Source: Nostoc parmelioides FACHB-3921
GTDB taxonomy: Bacteria > Cyanobacteriota > Cyanobacteriia > Cyanobacteriales > Nostocaceae
Length of the DNA stretch: 64,000 nt
Reading direction: 5' to 3'
NCBI RefSeq assembly: GCF_014696625.1
Contig: NZ_JACJQL010000024.1
Span: forward strand, 1 to 64,000
Part shown: positions 27,166-35,461 of the stretch, one piece after another
Layout: every line of letters begins with the position of its first letter
How positions within the stretch are numbered: the first letter of the stretch is position 1
Made by a program: the position numbers and the translations under genes
The notes under the pieces: model-generated
Seen by the model: only the letters and a program-made list of their open reading frames with translations
What the model was told of the DNA's origin: nothing
Databases searched by the model: none

Positions 27166-27272
27166 GACAACACTGACGAAGATCACTAATAATAGCTGTT
27201 TTATATCAATTAGATAGAGTCCAAAGTATTCCACACTGGAGGTGACCAACCGCCTACTTCACTCTAAACAAG

Positions 27273-27488
27273 ATGATTCGCGCACTTGTTGAATCTGCTT
27301 TTCAAACTGGTTATCTCAGTGTTGAATCTGAGGGTCTACTCAATCAAGTGCTGGCTACTAGGTGCTATCAGCCCGAAGATGTGCCGTCTCTAGCATCTTT
27401 GTATGATGCCGTTAGTGCGGGAACCATTAAACGAGAAGCATCTTCACAACGCCTTATAGAATCTCTATCACGCTTCAAATCTCCCTAA
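27273..27488 (+). CDS. Small conserved-looking protein of unknown function
   Basis: A 71-residue soluble protein, mostly helical: MIRALVESAFQTGYLSVESE, then LASLYDAVSAGTIKREA and a basic tail. It looks like the small helical proteins common in cyanobacteria, but I cannot name a family. Codon use is like the neighbours. GGAGGTGACC lies 34-25 bases before the ATG, far from ideal, so the true start may be less certain. A perfect CRP palindrome in the promoter makes cAMP control likely. Confidence 0.7.
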   Translation: MIRALVESAFQTGYLSVESEGLLNQVLATRCYQPEDVPSLASLYDAVSAGTIKREASSQRLIESLSRFKSP

Positions 27489-28186
27489 AACTACCAAATT
27501 CTTACAGGCAGGATAGGCTACCAGGTAAAAAAGCAGGGGAGCAAGGGAGCAGGGAGCAGGGGAGAAAAACCACCCACAAGGGGTGTTAGCGAAGCGGAAC
27601 GTAGTTCGGCTTCAACCAAGGGAGCAAGAGAGCAGGGGAGCTATCGCCCACAAGGGGCGAGGTTTTAAACCTAACTTCTCCCAATAAAATAAAAATCTTC
27701 AACTCATAACTATTGAGGCTTTGTTGTTGAAAACTATGAAGGTCAGCCAGAGAATGAGTTAAGATCAAATACGTAGGGGTAAACGTCAAGCCGAATCCCC
27801 AGGCTTCTCAGCAATGCTAATGATTACAAGTAGGCAAATTAAACAACCGGAATCATCGCTTGTTTTGGAGTATTTATTATTACATAATGGTAGAAAGAAC
27901 TTACCGGAACCCATTCACTTGGTGAGAAAAACACCAGAAATGTTTGATTTCTATGAAACAAACATTAGCTGAATCACCCTGAAAGAGATAGAATTTTGGT
28001 GCAGTAACCACAAGTTTATGACTCAATATTCTCCCAGAACCGAAAATTATCAGTAAGTATCTGGGTATGGTCAAAAGACACACTGATTCTAAACCAGGTT
28101 TCTCAACTCCTAAGGGTGTTATTTAATTGGGATAAAACCCAGATTTCAAGGTTTAACTACGTTGTTTAAAAAGGCAGAAGCAGTAC
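27489..28186. other. Intergenic region with REP-like repeats
   Basis: The first 200 bp is a mosaic of GGAGCAGGGGAG short repeats and two CCCACAAGGGG elements, one with GTTAGCGAAGCGGAACG attached (27570-27600, 27648-27662). A 50-codon frame at 27820-27972 is listed apart. The last 210 bp before the DUF6679-like gene shows nothing further. Confidence 0.5.
27820..27972 (+). CDS. Possible 50-residue ORF
   Basis: ATG to TGA, 50 codons (MITSRQIKQPESSLVLEYL and so on, ending FYETNIS). The composition is protein-like, with LVLEYLLLHNG followed by a charged region, but I see no ribosome binding site and recognise no homologue. It may be a small gene, a fragment of a larger one, or chance. Confidence 0.25.
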   Translation: MITSRQIKQPESSLVLEYLLLHNGRKNLPEPIHLVRKTPEMFDFYETNIS

Positions 28187-28498
28187 ATGCTACACCGCAA
28201 GATTTATCAACTGTGTTGCGACGGGCGGGAGGTATGTGTATTCTTGCGGGACCAGCAACGCTGGATCGAACGCGCCCGCATCCTCGATATAGAGGGAGAC
28301 TTAGTGACCCTACGCTATGAAACAGACGAAGAAGACGAAGTTTGCTCCTGGGAAGAGATGGTTCGTCTCGAAAGCATCGGCGCTGTCACTCAAAAATTAG
28401 CTTCAGTTCCACGCGGTAATATAGAACCCCTCACAACTGAAGATTGCCCAGATTCCGAGCGTATCCGTAACCATTATCCCGATTCTAATCCTGAGTAA
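28187..28498 (+). CDS. Conserved cyanobacterial protein (DUF6679-like)
   Basis: A 103-residue acidic protein: MLHRKIYQLCCDGREVCVFL, a beta-rich core (ARILDIEGDLVTLRYETDEED), then EVCSWEEMVRLESIGAVTQKL. The pattern resembles the cyanobacterial DUF6679 family, as I recall it, a short barrel-like protein; function unknown. The C-terminal 25 residues are polar and probably disordered. Alone in a region of intergenic repeats. Confidence 0.7.
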   Translation: MLHRKIYQLCCDGREVCVFLRDQQRWIERARILDIEGDLVTLRYETDEEDEVCSWEEMVRLESIGAVTQKLASVPRGNIEPLTTEDCPDSERIRNHYPDSNPE

Positions 28499-28848
28499 GA
28501 GGCAAGGGGGCAGGGGGCAGGGAGCAAGGGGGAGGTTTACTAAAGGATTTCTCTTTTTCAACCTACATCCGATACCTCTCCCTACTCCTTACTAGACCAC
28601 GTCCTGAATCCTGAGTAATACGTCCTACTCAGGATTCGTTATTTCATGGGGAGGGGTGTAGGGGTGTAGGGAAAACAACTAATAATTAGATCAAGATACC
28701 TCATATAGCTGTTGACAGTTGACAGTTGACGGTTGACAGACTTGAAAGTCTTGTGTTGTCAGGGTTTGATCTTGGCTTGATGTCCTAATCTATCTGGCTA
28801 CGGCTATAAATACGGTTTTTCTCCTAACCCCTATACCCCTATACCCCC
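28499..28848. repeat. Intergenic short tandem repeats
   Basis: GGGGGCAGGGGGCAGGGAG repeats just after the stop codon (about 28503-28533), GTTGACAGTTGACAGTTGAC repeats (28713-28738) and CCCCTATACCCCTATACCCC (28828-28848). The last run abuts the 3' end of the metallo-beta-lactamase gene. No ORF was seen. Confidence 0.6.
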
Positions 28849-30516
28849 CTATTCACCATTCGCTAACCGCTCAAAAGCTGGACAGTGTCCTTCTAACGTC
28901 ACTCTAAAGTTGTATAGGGGAGAGGAGGGGTTCCAGCAGCGCTGTCCTCTTTGATGGCGACAAGTGCCGCAGCAATCAATGTCGGGGGAAATGTTGCGAT
29001 CGCTATTTTGATTGAGTAGTTCTCTTTGGGTTAATCCCCGTAATACTAGTTCTTCCCCTTGCCAACGGGCTTCGATTAAACCAGTGTCCGCAAACTGTCG
29101 CCAACGGGGATCGGCGGTAATGGCTTCGGGGATGCTAATGGTGATGACTGTTCCTAACTCCGTCAGTTCACCTTCATAATTTGTTTCTGGGGGGGCTGGT
29201 TGTAAAAAGGTTTCGCCGATAAGCAGTTCTACCATTGTCTCAGCCGCCGGTGAATGGATGTGATAACGGTTTTGCAATTCTTCTAGACAGGTTAAATCTG
29301 CTAGGTACGAAGGAGAACCGTGGACAAAAACGACGTGCTGGGGACGTAAGTTATGAATTAATTGGGTAGTTCCCGGCCCGTCGCTGTGTTGAGCCAGCAG
29401 ATAACTTTCTACTGTGGTGGGGGCTGAATATTTTTTATTAACTTTTATATCAATTTTTTCTGGCAATAAGATAAGCCAAGGCCCGGTTTCTGGCTGACAG
29501 TACTGTTCTAAATCAGATGTGGCATCTGTCAGGACAATGCAAGGTGATTTTCCCACACTGCTGCGGTTTTCGGCTTGCAAACGCCGCACGCGGGGACGCA
29601 CCCGTTCATCCCAAAATAAGGGTTGATGACGGGCGAAGTTTTGGACTGATGCTGGTAGGTGGGGTAGGAGTTCCAAGTAAGCATCACACCCAATAGCAAC
29701 GGCACCATCAACCCAAATATCTAAGTCCCTACCGGTGAAGTGGTGATGAGAACGCAGCAACATCAACAGTTCTTGTCCTAAGCCTAAGGCGGGGGTGGGG
29801 AGGATAACAGAACAGCGATCGCTAATGGCGCGATTAATTCTCTCGGCTAGTTGGTTTTCTTGGTTGCGGCGGTGGGGGTGTCTGGATGTGCCGTAAGTCC
29901 CTTCGATAATCAACACATTTAAATCTATACCGCGCAGTTCTTCTAACCGCAAACCTTCAACTAAGCGAGAGTTAGATAGAAAGAAATCCCCTGTATAGAG
30001 TAATTTGTAAGAACGCTGTTCTGTGGTGTATGTGAGGAGAATTGCCACTGCGCCTGGTAAGTGTCCGGCGGGGAAGATTTCGGCAACTAATCCATCTTGT
30101 AGCTCTACAGGCGATCGCAACGGTAAGGCGTGACACAGTTGGGGAATTTCCTGGGGGTTGCGGTCTAACCAATTCAAAGGCAGCAACTTGCTTGTTACTT
30201 CACTACCATAGATAGGTAAATTAGGAAAAGCTTGATGCAGTGCTAGCAAACCTCTAGCATGGTCTGGGTGGGCATGGGTAACTAAAACTAAATCTGCTGG
30301 TAAAGGTGGAGTACCCCGCTTTGCTGATGGAGTTAAACTCTTTTGGATGGATGAAATATCTGCTAAACCACAATCCAACAGAATGCGATGCGGCCCCATC
30401 CGCACTAATAAACATACACCTTCATCATGATGCTGAACGCTGTAGGGAAAACATTCTAGTTCGGTTGCTGCTTCCCCTGTCTCAATATTGGAATATGTGG
30501 ACAAATTATTCCTCAT
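28849..30516 (-). CDS. Metallo-beta-lactamase/beta-CASP protein with C-terminal Cys cluster
   Basis: A 555-residue protein of the MBL fold with a beta-CASP region, as in RNase J and CPSF-type nucleases. The metal motif VTHAHPDHARG gives His81, His83, Asp85 and His86; His153 region GHLPGAVAILL and Asp in LYTGDFFLSN follow. VFVHGSPSYLADL near 410 is the beta-CASP motif C-type His. The last 45 residues add five cysteines (515, 516, 519, 527 and 545; DCCGTCRH, RCWNP, GHCPAF), a possible zinc or iron-sulfur knuckle not usual in RNase J. It may process RNA; the substrate is unknown. Alone on the minus strand. Confidence 0.87.
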   Translation of the reverse strand: MRNNLSTYSNIETGEAATELECFPYSVQHHDEGVCLLVRMGPHRILLDCGLADISSIQKSLTPSAKRGTPPLPADLVLVTHAHPDHARGLLALHQAFPNLPIYGSEVTSKLLPLNWLDRNPQEIPQLCHALPLRSPVELQDGLVAEIFPAGHLPGAVAILLTYTTEQRSYKLLYTGDFFLSNSRLVEGLRLEELRGIDLNVLIIEGTYGTSRHPHRRNQENQLAERINRAISDRCSVILPTPALGLGQELLMLLRSHHHFTGRDLDIWVDGAVAIGCDAYLELLPHLPASVQNFARHQPLFWDERVRPRVRRLQAENRSSVGKSPCIVLTDATSDLEQYCQPETGPWLILLPEKIDIKVNKKYSAPTTVESYLLAQHSDGPGTTQLIHNLRPQHVVFVHGSPSYLADLTCLEELQNRYHIHSPAAETMVELLIGETFLQPAPPETNYEGELTELGTVITISIPEAITADPRWRQFADTGLIEARWQGEELVLRGLTQRELLNQNSDRNISPDIDCCGTCRHQRGQRCWNPSSPLYNFRVTLEGHCPAFERLANGE

Positions 30517-30788
30517 GTTCTGCTCCCCTCCAACCTCATCATTGACCTATCCGAAAAACCAAGATTCATGAAGATTTTGGTTTTGTAGCTTGGGGGTAGT
30601 TTCGGTAGTGCGCCCCTAAAGCTGAAGAATGTGGATTTTTGATTGGGATGGACACCTTTTGCGAACGCGTACTGGTTCGTAAAAGTTGGATAACGAGGAG
30701 CCATTAAACTGGGGAATCAGGGAATTTGCCTCTTGCATTTGTAATGATCCGAAATTCTGATCGCTTACTGTTAGCAACCAGATTTCTT
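30517..30788. other. Intergenic region between two minus-strand genes
   Basis: About 270 bp upstream of the metallo-beta-lactamase gene. A 63-residue minus-strand frame (30513-30704) overlaps the lactamase start and has no recognisable protein features, so it is not called. Confidence 0.4.
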
Positions 30789-30911
30789 TCAATGGGCAGA
30801 GCCATTGCCATGATAGTTATCTGAATCATAAAACCCGTTTTTCGTCCCAAAGAATAGGCACGAAACAGTAAATATTACGGTTAAACCCACTAAAATTAGT
30901 TTTACGTCCAT
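30789..30911 (-). CDS. 40-residue small membrane protein
   Basis: Begins ATG at 30911 and ends TGA at 30789. The product starts MDVKLILVGLTVIFTVSCL: residues 4-21 form one transmembrane helix, followed by FFGTKNGFYDSDNYHGNGSAH, a polar tail with Asp, Tyr, His and Asn. A purine-rich GAGAGTGAG stretch lies 6 bases before the ATG. The composition is clearly protein-like and I recall similar short proteins from other Nostocales, without being able to check. Function unknown. It lies in the long gap between the metallo-beta-lactamase and carotenoid protein genes. Confidence 0.65.
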   Translation of the reverse strand: MDVKLILVGLTVIFTVSCLFFGTKNGFYDSDNYHGNGSAH

Positions 30912-31212
30912 TGGTTCTCACTCTCTAACTAAGACTTACTTATATTAATAGCGTGATTTTCCCGTCTAGCGGAATCGCTAGAAAATCTTTACTATGCTTG
31001 GGTTGATTGGGCAATAGGTAAATTTACTGCAACTGAGTCAGATTGTAGAGCTTTTTGGTATTACCTGTCTATTCACGCAATATGCCTTTACAAAGTGGGG
31101 ATGAATCAATTCAAAATATCCGACGGGTACGCGGCAGCGTTCTGCCGGAAAGGCTGCGCGAACAAAATTAAGGGTTAAGAATTTGGGGAACTGGGTTCCC
31201 CTTGTGGTTATA
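30912..31212. other. Intergenic region downstream of the carotenoid protein gene
   Basis: About 300 bp with AAAATC-rich DNA and a GTAGGG-free, GC-rich patch (GCGGCAGCGTTCTGCCGGAAAGGCTGCGCGAAC at about 31131-31163 in two parts) that can form a weak stem. No ORF was seen. Confidence 0.35.
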
Positions 31213-31671
31213 CTATTTTGCTCCCCACTCTAAAACGATGCTACGGGTAAAATCGATGCGTTGCGAGAAGTCTAAGCCTTTGACTGTATCAACAAAGCTT
31301 TTGGTTTCCTGTGGTAGCTCGTATTCTGATGGGACTTGAATAATCTCACCGCTTTCCATACCGCGTGCAAGTCTGAGCCACAATTCTATTTTGGGGCTGG
31401 AGTGTAAAGCATTGTAGGCACGGCTAATATCTGTGTTGCCACCAGTAGCGATATCGCGTTGGGCTTGTAATTGTTGTTCTTGTGGTAAGGCTCGAATCTG
31501 ATCGTATAAAGCCGCAGCTGTATCTTGTACGGAAGGTTGATTTGTTTCTGAATCTAACTGCTCTTTGAGGTCAAGATAGCCATACCACAGTAAAGCTAAT
31601 TGGGTGTCAACATCAAAGCCACGAAACTGTTCTATGGCTCTTTGAGTGCGTTCATCGGTAGCGTAAGTCAT
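31213..31671 (-). CDS. Helical carotenoid protein (OCP N-terminal domain homologue)
   Basis: A 152-residue HCP, homologous to the all-helical carotenoid-binding N-terminal domain of the orange carotenoid protein, without the C-terminal NTF2-like domain. Such proteins bind keto-carotenoids, and depending on the paralogue quench phycobilisomes or singlet oxygen. Family blocks visible: IEQFRGFDVDTQLALLWYGY (12-31), ALPQEQQLQAQRDIATG, and SSPKIELWLRLARGME (91-106), where the Tyr and Trp contact the carotenoid ring. The C-terminal TKSFVDTVKGLDFSQRIDFTRS is also typical. It is alone, with 450 bp upstream to the divergent ParA gene. Confidence 0.92.
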   Translation of the reverse strand: MTYATDERTQRAIEQFRGFDVDTQLALLWYGYLDLKEQLDSETNQPSVQDTAAALYDQIRALPQEQQLQAQRDIATGGNTDISRAYNALHSSPKIELWLRLARGMESGEIIQVPSEYELPQETKSFVDTVKGLDFSQRIDFTRSIVLEWGAK

Positions 31672-32128
31672 GGTAATCTCCGGTTCCTGAGGAAGAAATG
31701 TGTGTTTAATTTTACTGAGGTTACTAAACTCACCTCACTCACAAAATCCTATAAATTGGGCTAGGGAGATTAACCCTGCTGAAGGTAGAAATGACTACCG
31801 TAGCTTATGACAGATGTAAATATTACATTTGCACGCCAGAGAAACACCAATCAAAAACAAGGTGTGGCAACTGGTGTGCAATTTTAATTTTTGCCGCAAT
31901 TAATACTTGAAATAATCTATACTTCTGTCACTCTGTTTACTGAATATACTTTGTATACATTATTTTAATGTACAAATTATAAGTACCTATAATTTACGGC
32001 TACTAATATCTTGATATCTAAGCATCTAAACTTTTAAATGTCCAAAAATTTAAACATTAGTTGCTAGATCGAATGTCCAGATGTTTAGATGTACAGTTAA
32101 GATGTTAGATATTCTTTATGTAGAAAAA
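31672..32128. other. Divergent promoter region (carotenoid protein gene and ParA gene)
   Basis: 457 bp without an ORF. The right part has repeated A/T-rich motifs before parA: CATCTAAAC at 32023-32031 and its inverted copy GTTTAGATG at 32083-32091, and AATGTCC twice between. These could be the operator or centromere site of the partition cassette. Nothing else was seen. Confidence 0.45.
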
Positions 32129-32719
32129 ATGATTATTACGGTAGCTGCGTTTAAAGGCGGTGTCGGTAAATCTACGACTGCGTTGCACTTAGCCACTTAC
32201 TTGCAAATGAAAGCAGACACACTGTTGGTGGACGGTGATTTAAACCGCAGTGCTTTAGATTGGTCAAATCGGGGTTCTTTACCTTTTAAGGTGGCTGATG
32301 AGAAGCAGGCGGTCAGTTTAGCGGGGCTTTATGAGCATATAGTGATTGATACGCCAGCTCGTCCAGATACAGAAGAACTGAAAACTTTGGCTAAAGGATG
32401 CGATTTATTGGTAATACCAACAACACCAGATGCGATCGCTTTAGCTGCAACTTTAAATCTAGTTAATTTACTGAGTAAAATTAAAATTAAGTATAAAATA
32501 TTGCTTACCATTGTTCCACCCAATCCCAATAAAACCGGGGAGGAAGCGAGAACAACTCTTTTAAATGCGGAACTACCCGTATTCAAATCAGGGATTCGCC
32601 GCTTGGCTGTGTTCCAACGTGCTGCTTTAGAAGGGGTTCCAGTCAACGCGGTTAAAGACCCTTATGCTCAAATTGCTTGGCGATGTTACGCCGAGGTGGG
32701 AAAGGAAATATTAGACTGA
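32129..32719 (+). CDS. parA: ParA-family ATPase (ParF/MinD type)
   Basis: A 196-residue deviant Walker-A ATPase, the short form used with ribbon-helix-helix partners. The Walker A KGGVGKST is at residues 9-16 (MIITVAAFKGGVGKS), Walker A' LLVDGDLNRSALDW near 38-51 and Walker B HIVIDTPARP near 79-88. The frame opens at 32081, but the upstream part overlaps the inverted repeat and is unlike the family, so the start is placed at 32129. Followed after 36 bp by a ribbon-helix-helix protein. Together they look like a plasmid-type partition cassette. Confidence 0.88.
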   Translation: MIITVAAFKGGVGKSTTALHLATYLQMKADTLLVDGDLNRSALDWSNRGSLPFKVADEKQAVSLAGLYEHIVIDTPARPDTEELKTLAKGCDLLVIPTTPDAIALAATLNLVNLLSKIKIKYKILLTIVPPNPNKTGEEARTTLLNAELPVFKSGIRRLAVFQRAALEGVPVNAVKDPYAQIAWRCYAEVGKEILD

Positions 32720-32755
32720 TGCGTAATTTATATTTCTTAAATTGGGTAAGATGCC

Positions 32756-33058
32756 TTGAATAATCAGAAAAAAACCAGCCGTTTCGATGATTTAATTGAT
32801 GCTGCCCGTAGCCGTCAGCACCGAGACCAGCCACAGTCAACGCCAGATAAGCCGACTTCCCAAAGCAAAAGCACTGACCCAGCTTATACGAGGACAACGA
32901 TTTATTTACCAAAGCAAGTACATCGCCAACTTAAAGCAGCAGCAGCTTCTCAAGAGCGACAAATGAGCGATATTGTGACGGAACTGATTGAACAGTGGCT
33001 AGAAAAGAAGCAGGGGGAAGAACTAATGACCGAACAAAAAAAGGATACAAGCCCCTAA
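32756..33058 (+). CDS. Ribbon-helix-helix DNA-binding protein (ParG-like partner)
   Basis: A 100-residue protein starting at a TTG. The first 45 residues are polar and flexible; then TRTTIYLPKQVHRQLKAAA and SDIVTELIEQWLEKK form a ribbon-helix-helix DNA-binding domain (about 46-88). This layout (flexible arm plus RHH) is that of centromere-binding ParG-type proteins, which bind the site and stimulate the ATPase. The TTG start is uncertain. Directly after parA, it probably autoregulates the operon. Confidence 0.72.
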   Translation: MNNQKKTSRFDDLIDAARSRQHRDQPQSTPDKPTSQSKSTDPAYTRTTIYLPKQVHRQLKAAAASQERQMSDIVTELIEQWLEKKQGEELMTEQKKDTSP

Positions 33059-33100
33059 ATTTATTTATGGCGAAAAAAAGAAGTGAAACAACATTAATTC

Positions 33101-33130
33101 AAGCCCCCGGATTTATCCGTGGGGTCTTCA
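33101..33130 (+). terminator. Terminator-like hairpin after the partition cassette
   Basis: AAGCCCCCGGAT, loop TT, ATCCGTGGGGTCTT: a stem with one bulge, followed by CAATTTT. It is 43 bp after the RHH stop codon; AATTTTGAATTTTG heptamer remnants follow. Confidence 0.5.
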
Positions 33131-33200
33131 ATTTTGAATTTTGTTGGCGCAGCCTTCCCGAAGGGTATTTTGAATTGGAGCGAAGCGACTTGACCAATAA

Positions 33201-33722
33201 CTAAAGCACAATATCTTCGCCTTGTTCGGTGAAGCGCACTTCTTGAATCTTCCATTGGGGATTACTAGTTAAGGTTTTACGGAGACTACCAAATAGAGCA
33301 AATTGTTCGCAGCTAGAGAGTGAAACGAATTGTCGCTTTGATTGGGGTGAGAGTCTTAAATCAACTGTGGCAACGCCATTTCTGACTCTGACGCGATAAC
33401 CGGATAAGCTAAAGTCGGCGGTATCTCGTTCTTTGATGATTTTACCTACAGCGTTAGTTACAGATTGGGTGGCGGGTACGGTAACTTTTTGCGGGACAAA
33501 TTCTTGACACTGGACATCACTGGTATAAAGAGTAACGTTTACTGTTTTGCCAGAGATGGCTTTAGGTTCGGTGTTATTGGTTTTGGCTCGCAGTTGAGCC
33601 ATGCTTGGTGCAGGTTTGGGGGAGATTGTATTTGTTGTGTGGCTGGGGTTTGAACTACAACTGCTGAGGCTAGCGATCGCCACCATCATAAATGGTAAAA
33701 GACACCTGTTGTTCATTTTCAT
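33201..33722 (-). CDS. GerMN-domain lipoprotein
   Basis: A 173-residue exported lipoprotein. From the ATG at 33722 the N-terminus MKMNNRCLLPFMMVAIASLSSC is a signal peptide with lipobox LSSC, so the mature protein begins at Cys22. The frame extends to 33830, but that extension would bury the signal. The C-terminal half is a GerMN domain: VNVTLYTSDVQCQEFVPQKV, then AVGKIIKERDTADFSLSGYRVRVRNGVATVDL. Its role outside spore formers is unknown; it may be a cell-wall-associated adaptor. It is convergent with the partition cassette and divergent from the recombinase. Confidence 0.83.
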   Translation of the reverse strand: MKMNNRCLLPFMMVAIASLSSCSSNPSHTTNTISPKPAPSMAQLRAKTNNTEPKAISGKTVNVTLYTSDVQCQEFVPQKVTVPATQSVTNAVGKIIKERDTADFSLSGYRVRVRNGVATVDLRLSPQSKRQFVSLSSCEQFALFGSLRKTLTSNPQWKIQEVRFTEQGEDIVL

Positions 33723-33918
33723 AGTTTTGTTTTTCTCTGTTTCTTTTGACTTCAGTATGGCTGTTAGAGATTCCGTATAAATTTGCCATAAATTTCTCAT
33801 AAGTCTTGGAGGTTGCACTTTCCCCAGCACTCATTATTCTCATATTTCTATAAATTAAACTTTACTTCTTGACTGTTATTAGCTATCTTCAAACCAAGAA
33901 AGTGCTTGAGAGTAGCTT

Positions 33919-35373
33919 ATGCCTGCAATTACTTTTGATCCACGTACATCTGAGTGGGATGGTACACCAATTGACAAGTGGGAACCCTCTAAATGGAAGC
34001 AATGGAAAGCTAAACAAACTGATGAATCGGCGAAGGTAGAACGGGAATACTTGCGAATTAAACACTCCGTACAGCAGGCAAATGCGGCTTTAAGTTTAGA
34101 TAGAATTAAGATTAAATTAAAACTTACCAGCCCTAAAAGTATCGCCTTACAAGGTACTTTTCCTTGTAAACCCGGCGATGTAGGAAAGCAGGGTAGTCCT
34201 AATAAACAATATACCATTTCTTGCGGTTTTACAGCTAATGATGCTGGGGTGAAAATGGCTGTTTTTAAGGCACGAGAATTGGATTTATTGTTAATTACAA
34301 AACAATTCCAGTGGACACCAGAGTTACTAGGTAAACAGGCACAAAAGATAGAGTTACCAACACAGAATAATTCCGGAAAACTTATTGGTGAATTAATTCA
34401 AGAATATGAGCGTGAATTTTGGAAAACTCATGAGCAAAATAGACGAGGGATTCGGACTTGGGAAACTCATTATATTAGGCATTTAAAAAAACTGCCTCAA
34501 GATTTACCAATGTCTACTCAAGCATTAGCAATAGCTTTGGAAAAAACCAAGCCGAATACATCAGCGCGGTTTTTTATGGTATGGCAATTAAAGAAGTTCT
34601 GTGAGTTTTGTGGAATTGATGATTTTAAAACAATTTATGCCTATGCAACTCCTAAACCCCATCCGGCTATTCGCAAAGTTCCCTCAGATGAAGAAGTTAT
34701 CCAAGGATTTAAGAAAATTGGGCTGCCTCTATCAGTCTACACGAGTAAAGAGAACACTACACAGCCGGAACAATGGCAATGGGTATACGGGATGCTGGCT
34801 ACCTATGGCTTAAGACCCCATGAATTATTTGCTGTAGATATAGAAGCTTTTCTCAATCCAAAAAATACTTTTCATTTAGTAAGTTTAAATCCTAGTTTGA
34901 CAGAAGGGACTAAAACCGGTGAACGGAGTTGTGGAATTCCCCCATTACATCCTCATTGGGTGGATTTATTCAAGTTAAAGAATATTAGGTTTCCCTACAA
35001 CGAAGGTAAGTTAAATAATAAGACTGCCAAACTGTATATCAAATTTAGAAATGCAGATATCGGTTTTAGGCCTTATGATTTACGTCATGCTTATGCTATA
35101 CGAGGTCATCGTTTACGGGTGCCAATAAAGACTATGGCAGATTATATGGGACATACAGTACAAGAGCATACTAAAAGTTATCAAAGATGGATGAATGAAG
35201 ATACTAATTTAGAGATTTATAAAGAGGTGGTGATTCACAGACAAGGTACTAGTAAAGAGGCTATGAAAGAAAGAATCAATGAATTAGAAGCTGAGAACTT
35301 GGCTCTCAAAGCTGAAAATGCTACGCTTAGGAGTTTATTAGTACAACACCAACTGGGTGAATTACTGAGTTAA
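33919..35373 (+). CDS. XisA/XisC-like tyrosine recombinase
   Basis: A 484-residue phage-integrase family recombinase. The catalytic set is Arg299 (TYGLRPHELF), Arg389 in PYDLRHAYA (386-394), His412 (MGHT) and Tyr421 (SYQRWMN). In most tyrosine recombinases the box II motif is HxxR; here Tyr386 replaces the His, as in the heterocyst excisases XisA and XisC (from memory). The N-terminal 200 residues are not integrase-like. The C-terminus after 440 is a leucine-rich coiled coil (ERINELEAENLALKAENATL). It may excise a developmental or mobile element. No attachment repeats could be recognised. Confidence 0.85.
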   Translation: MPAITFDPRTSEWDGTPIDKWEPSKWKQWKAKQTDESAKVEREYLRIKHSVQQANAALSLDRIKIKLKLTSPKSIALQGTFPCKPGDVGKQGSPNKQYTISCGFTANDAGVKMAVFKARELDLLLITKQFQWTPELLGKQAQKIELPTQNNSGKLIGELIQEYEREFWKTHEQNRRGIRTWETHYIRHLKKLPQDLPMSTQALAIALEKTKPNTSARFFMVWQLKKFCEFCGIDDFKTIYAYATPKPHPAIRKVPSDEEVIQGFKKIGLPLSVYTSKENTTQPEQWQWVYGMLATYGLRPHELFAVDIEAFLNPKNTFHLVSLNPSLTEGTKTGERSCGIPPLHPHWVDLFKLKNIRFPYNEGKLNNKTAKLYIKFRNADIGFRPYDLRHAYAIRGHRLRVPIKTMADYMGHTVQEHTKSYQRWMNEDTNLEIYKEVVIHRQGTSKEAMKERINELEAENLALKAENATLRSLLVQHQLGELLS

Positions 35374-35461
35374 AAATAGCCGATTGATATTGCTGGATGG
35401 AGATTGGGCAAGATAGATACTGAAGTTAACTTCAAATTTGTCGCTGGTAAGTAGTATACCT

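Noticed and set aside
30513..30704. 63-residue minus-strand open frame upstream of the beta-CASP gene
   Set aside because: Overlaps the true gene start by four bases and has no family pattern; likely chance.
32081..32128. Longer ParA start at 32081
   Set aside because: The extra 16 residues fall on the inverted repeat and do not match the family; the ATG at 32129 gives the standard N-terminus.
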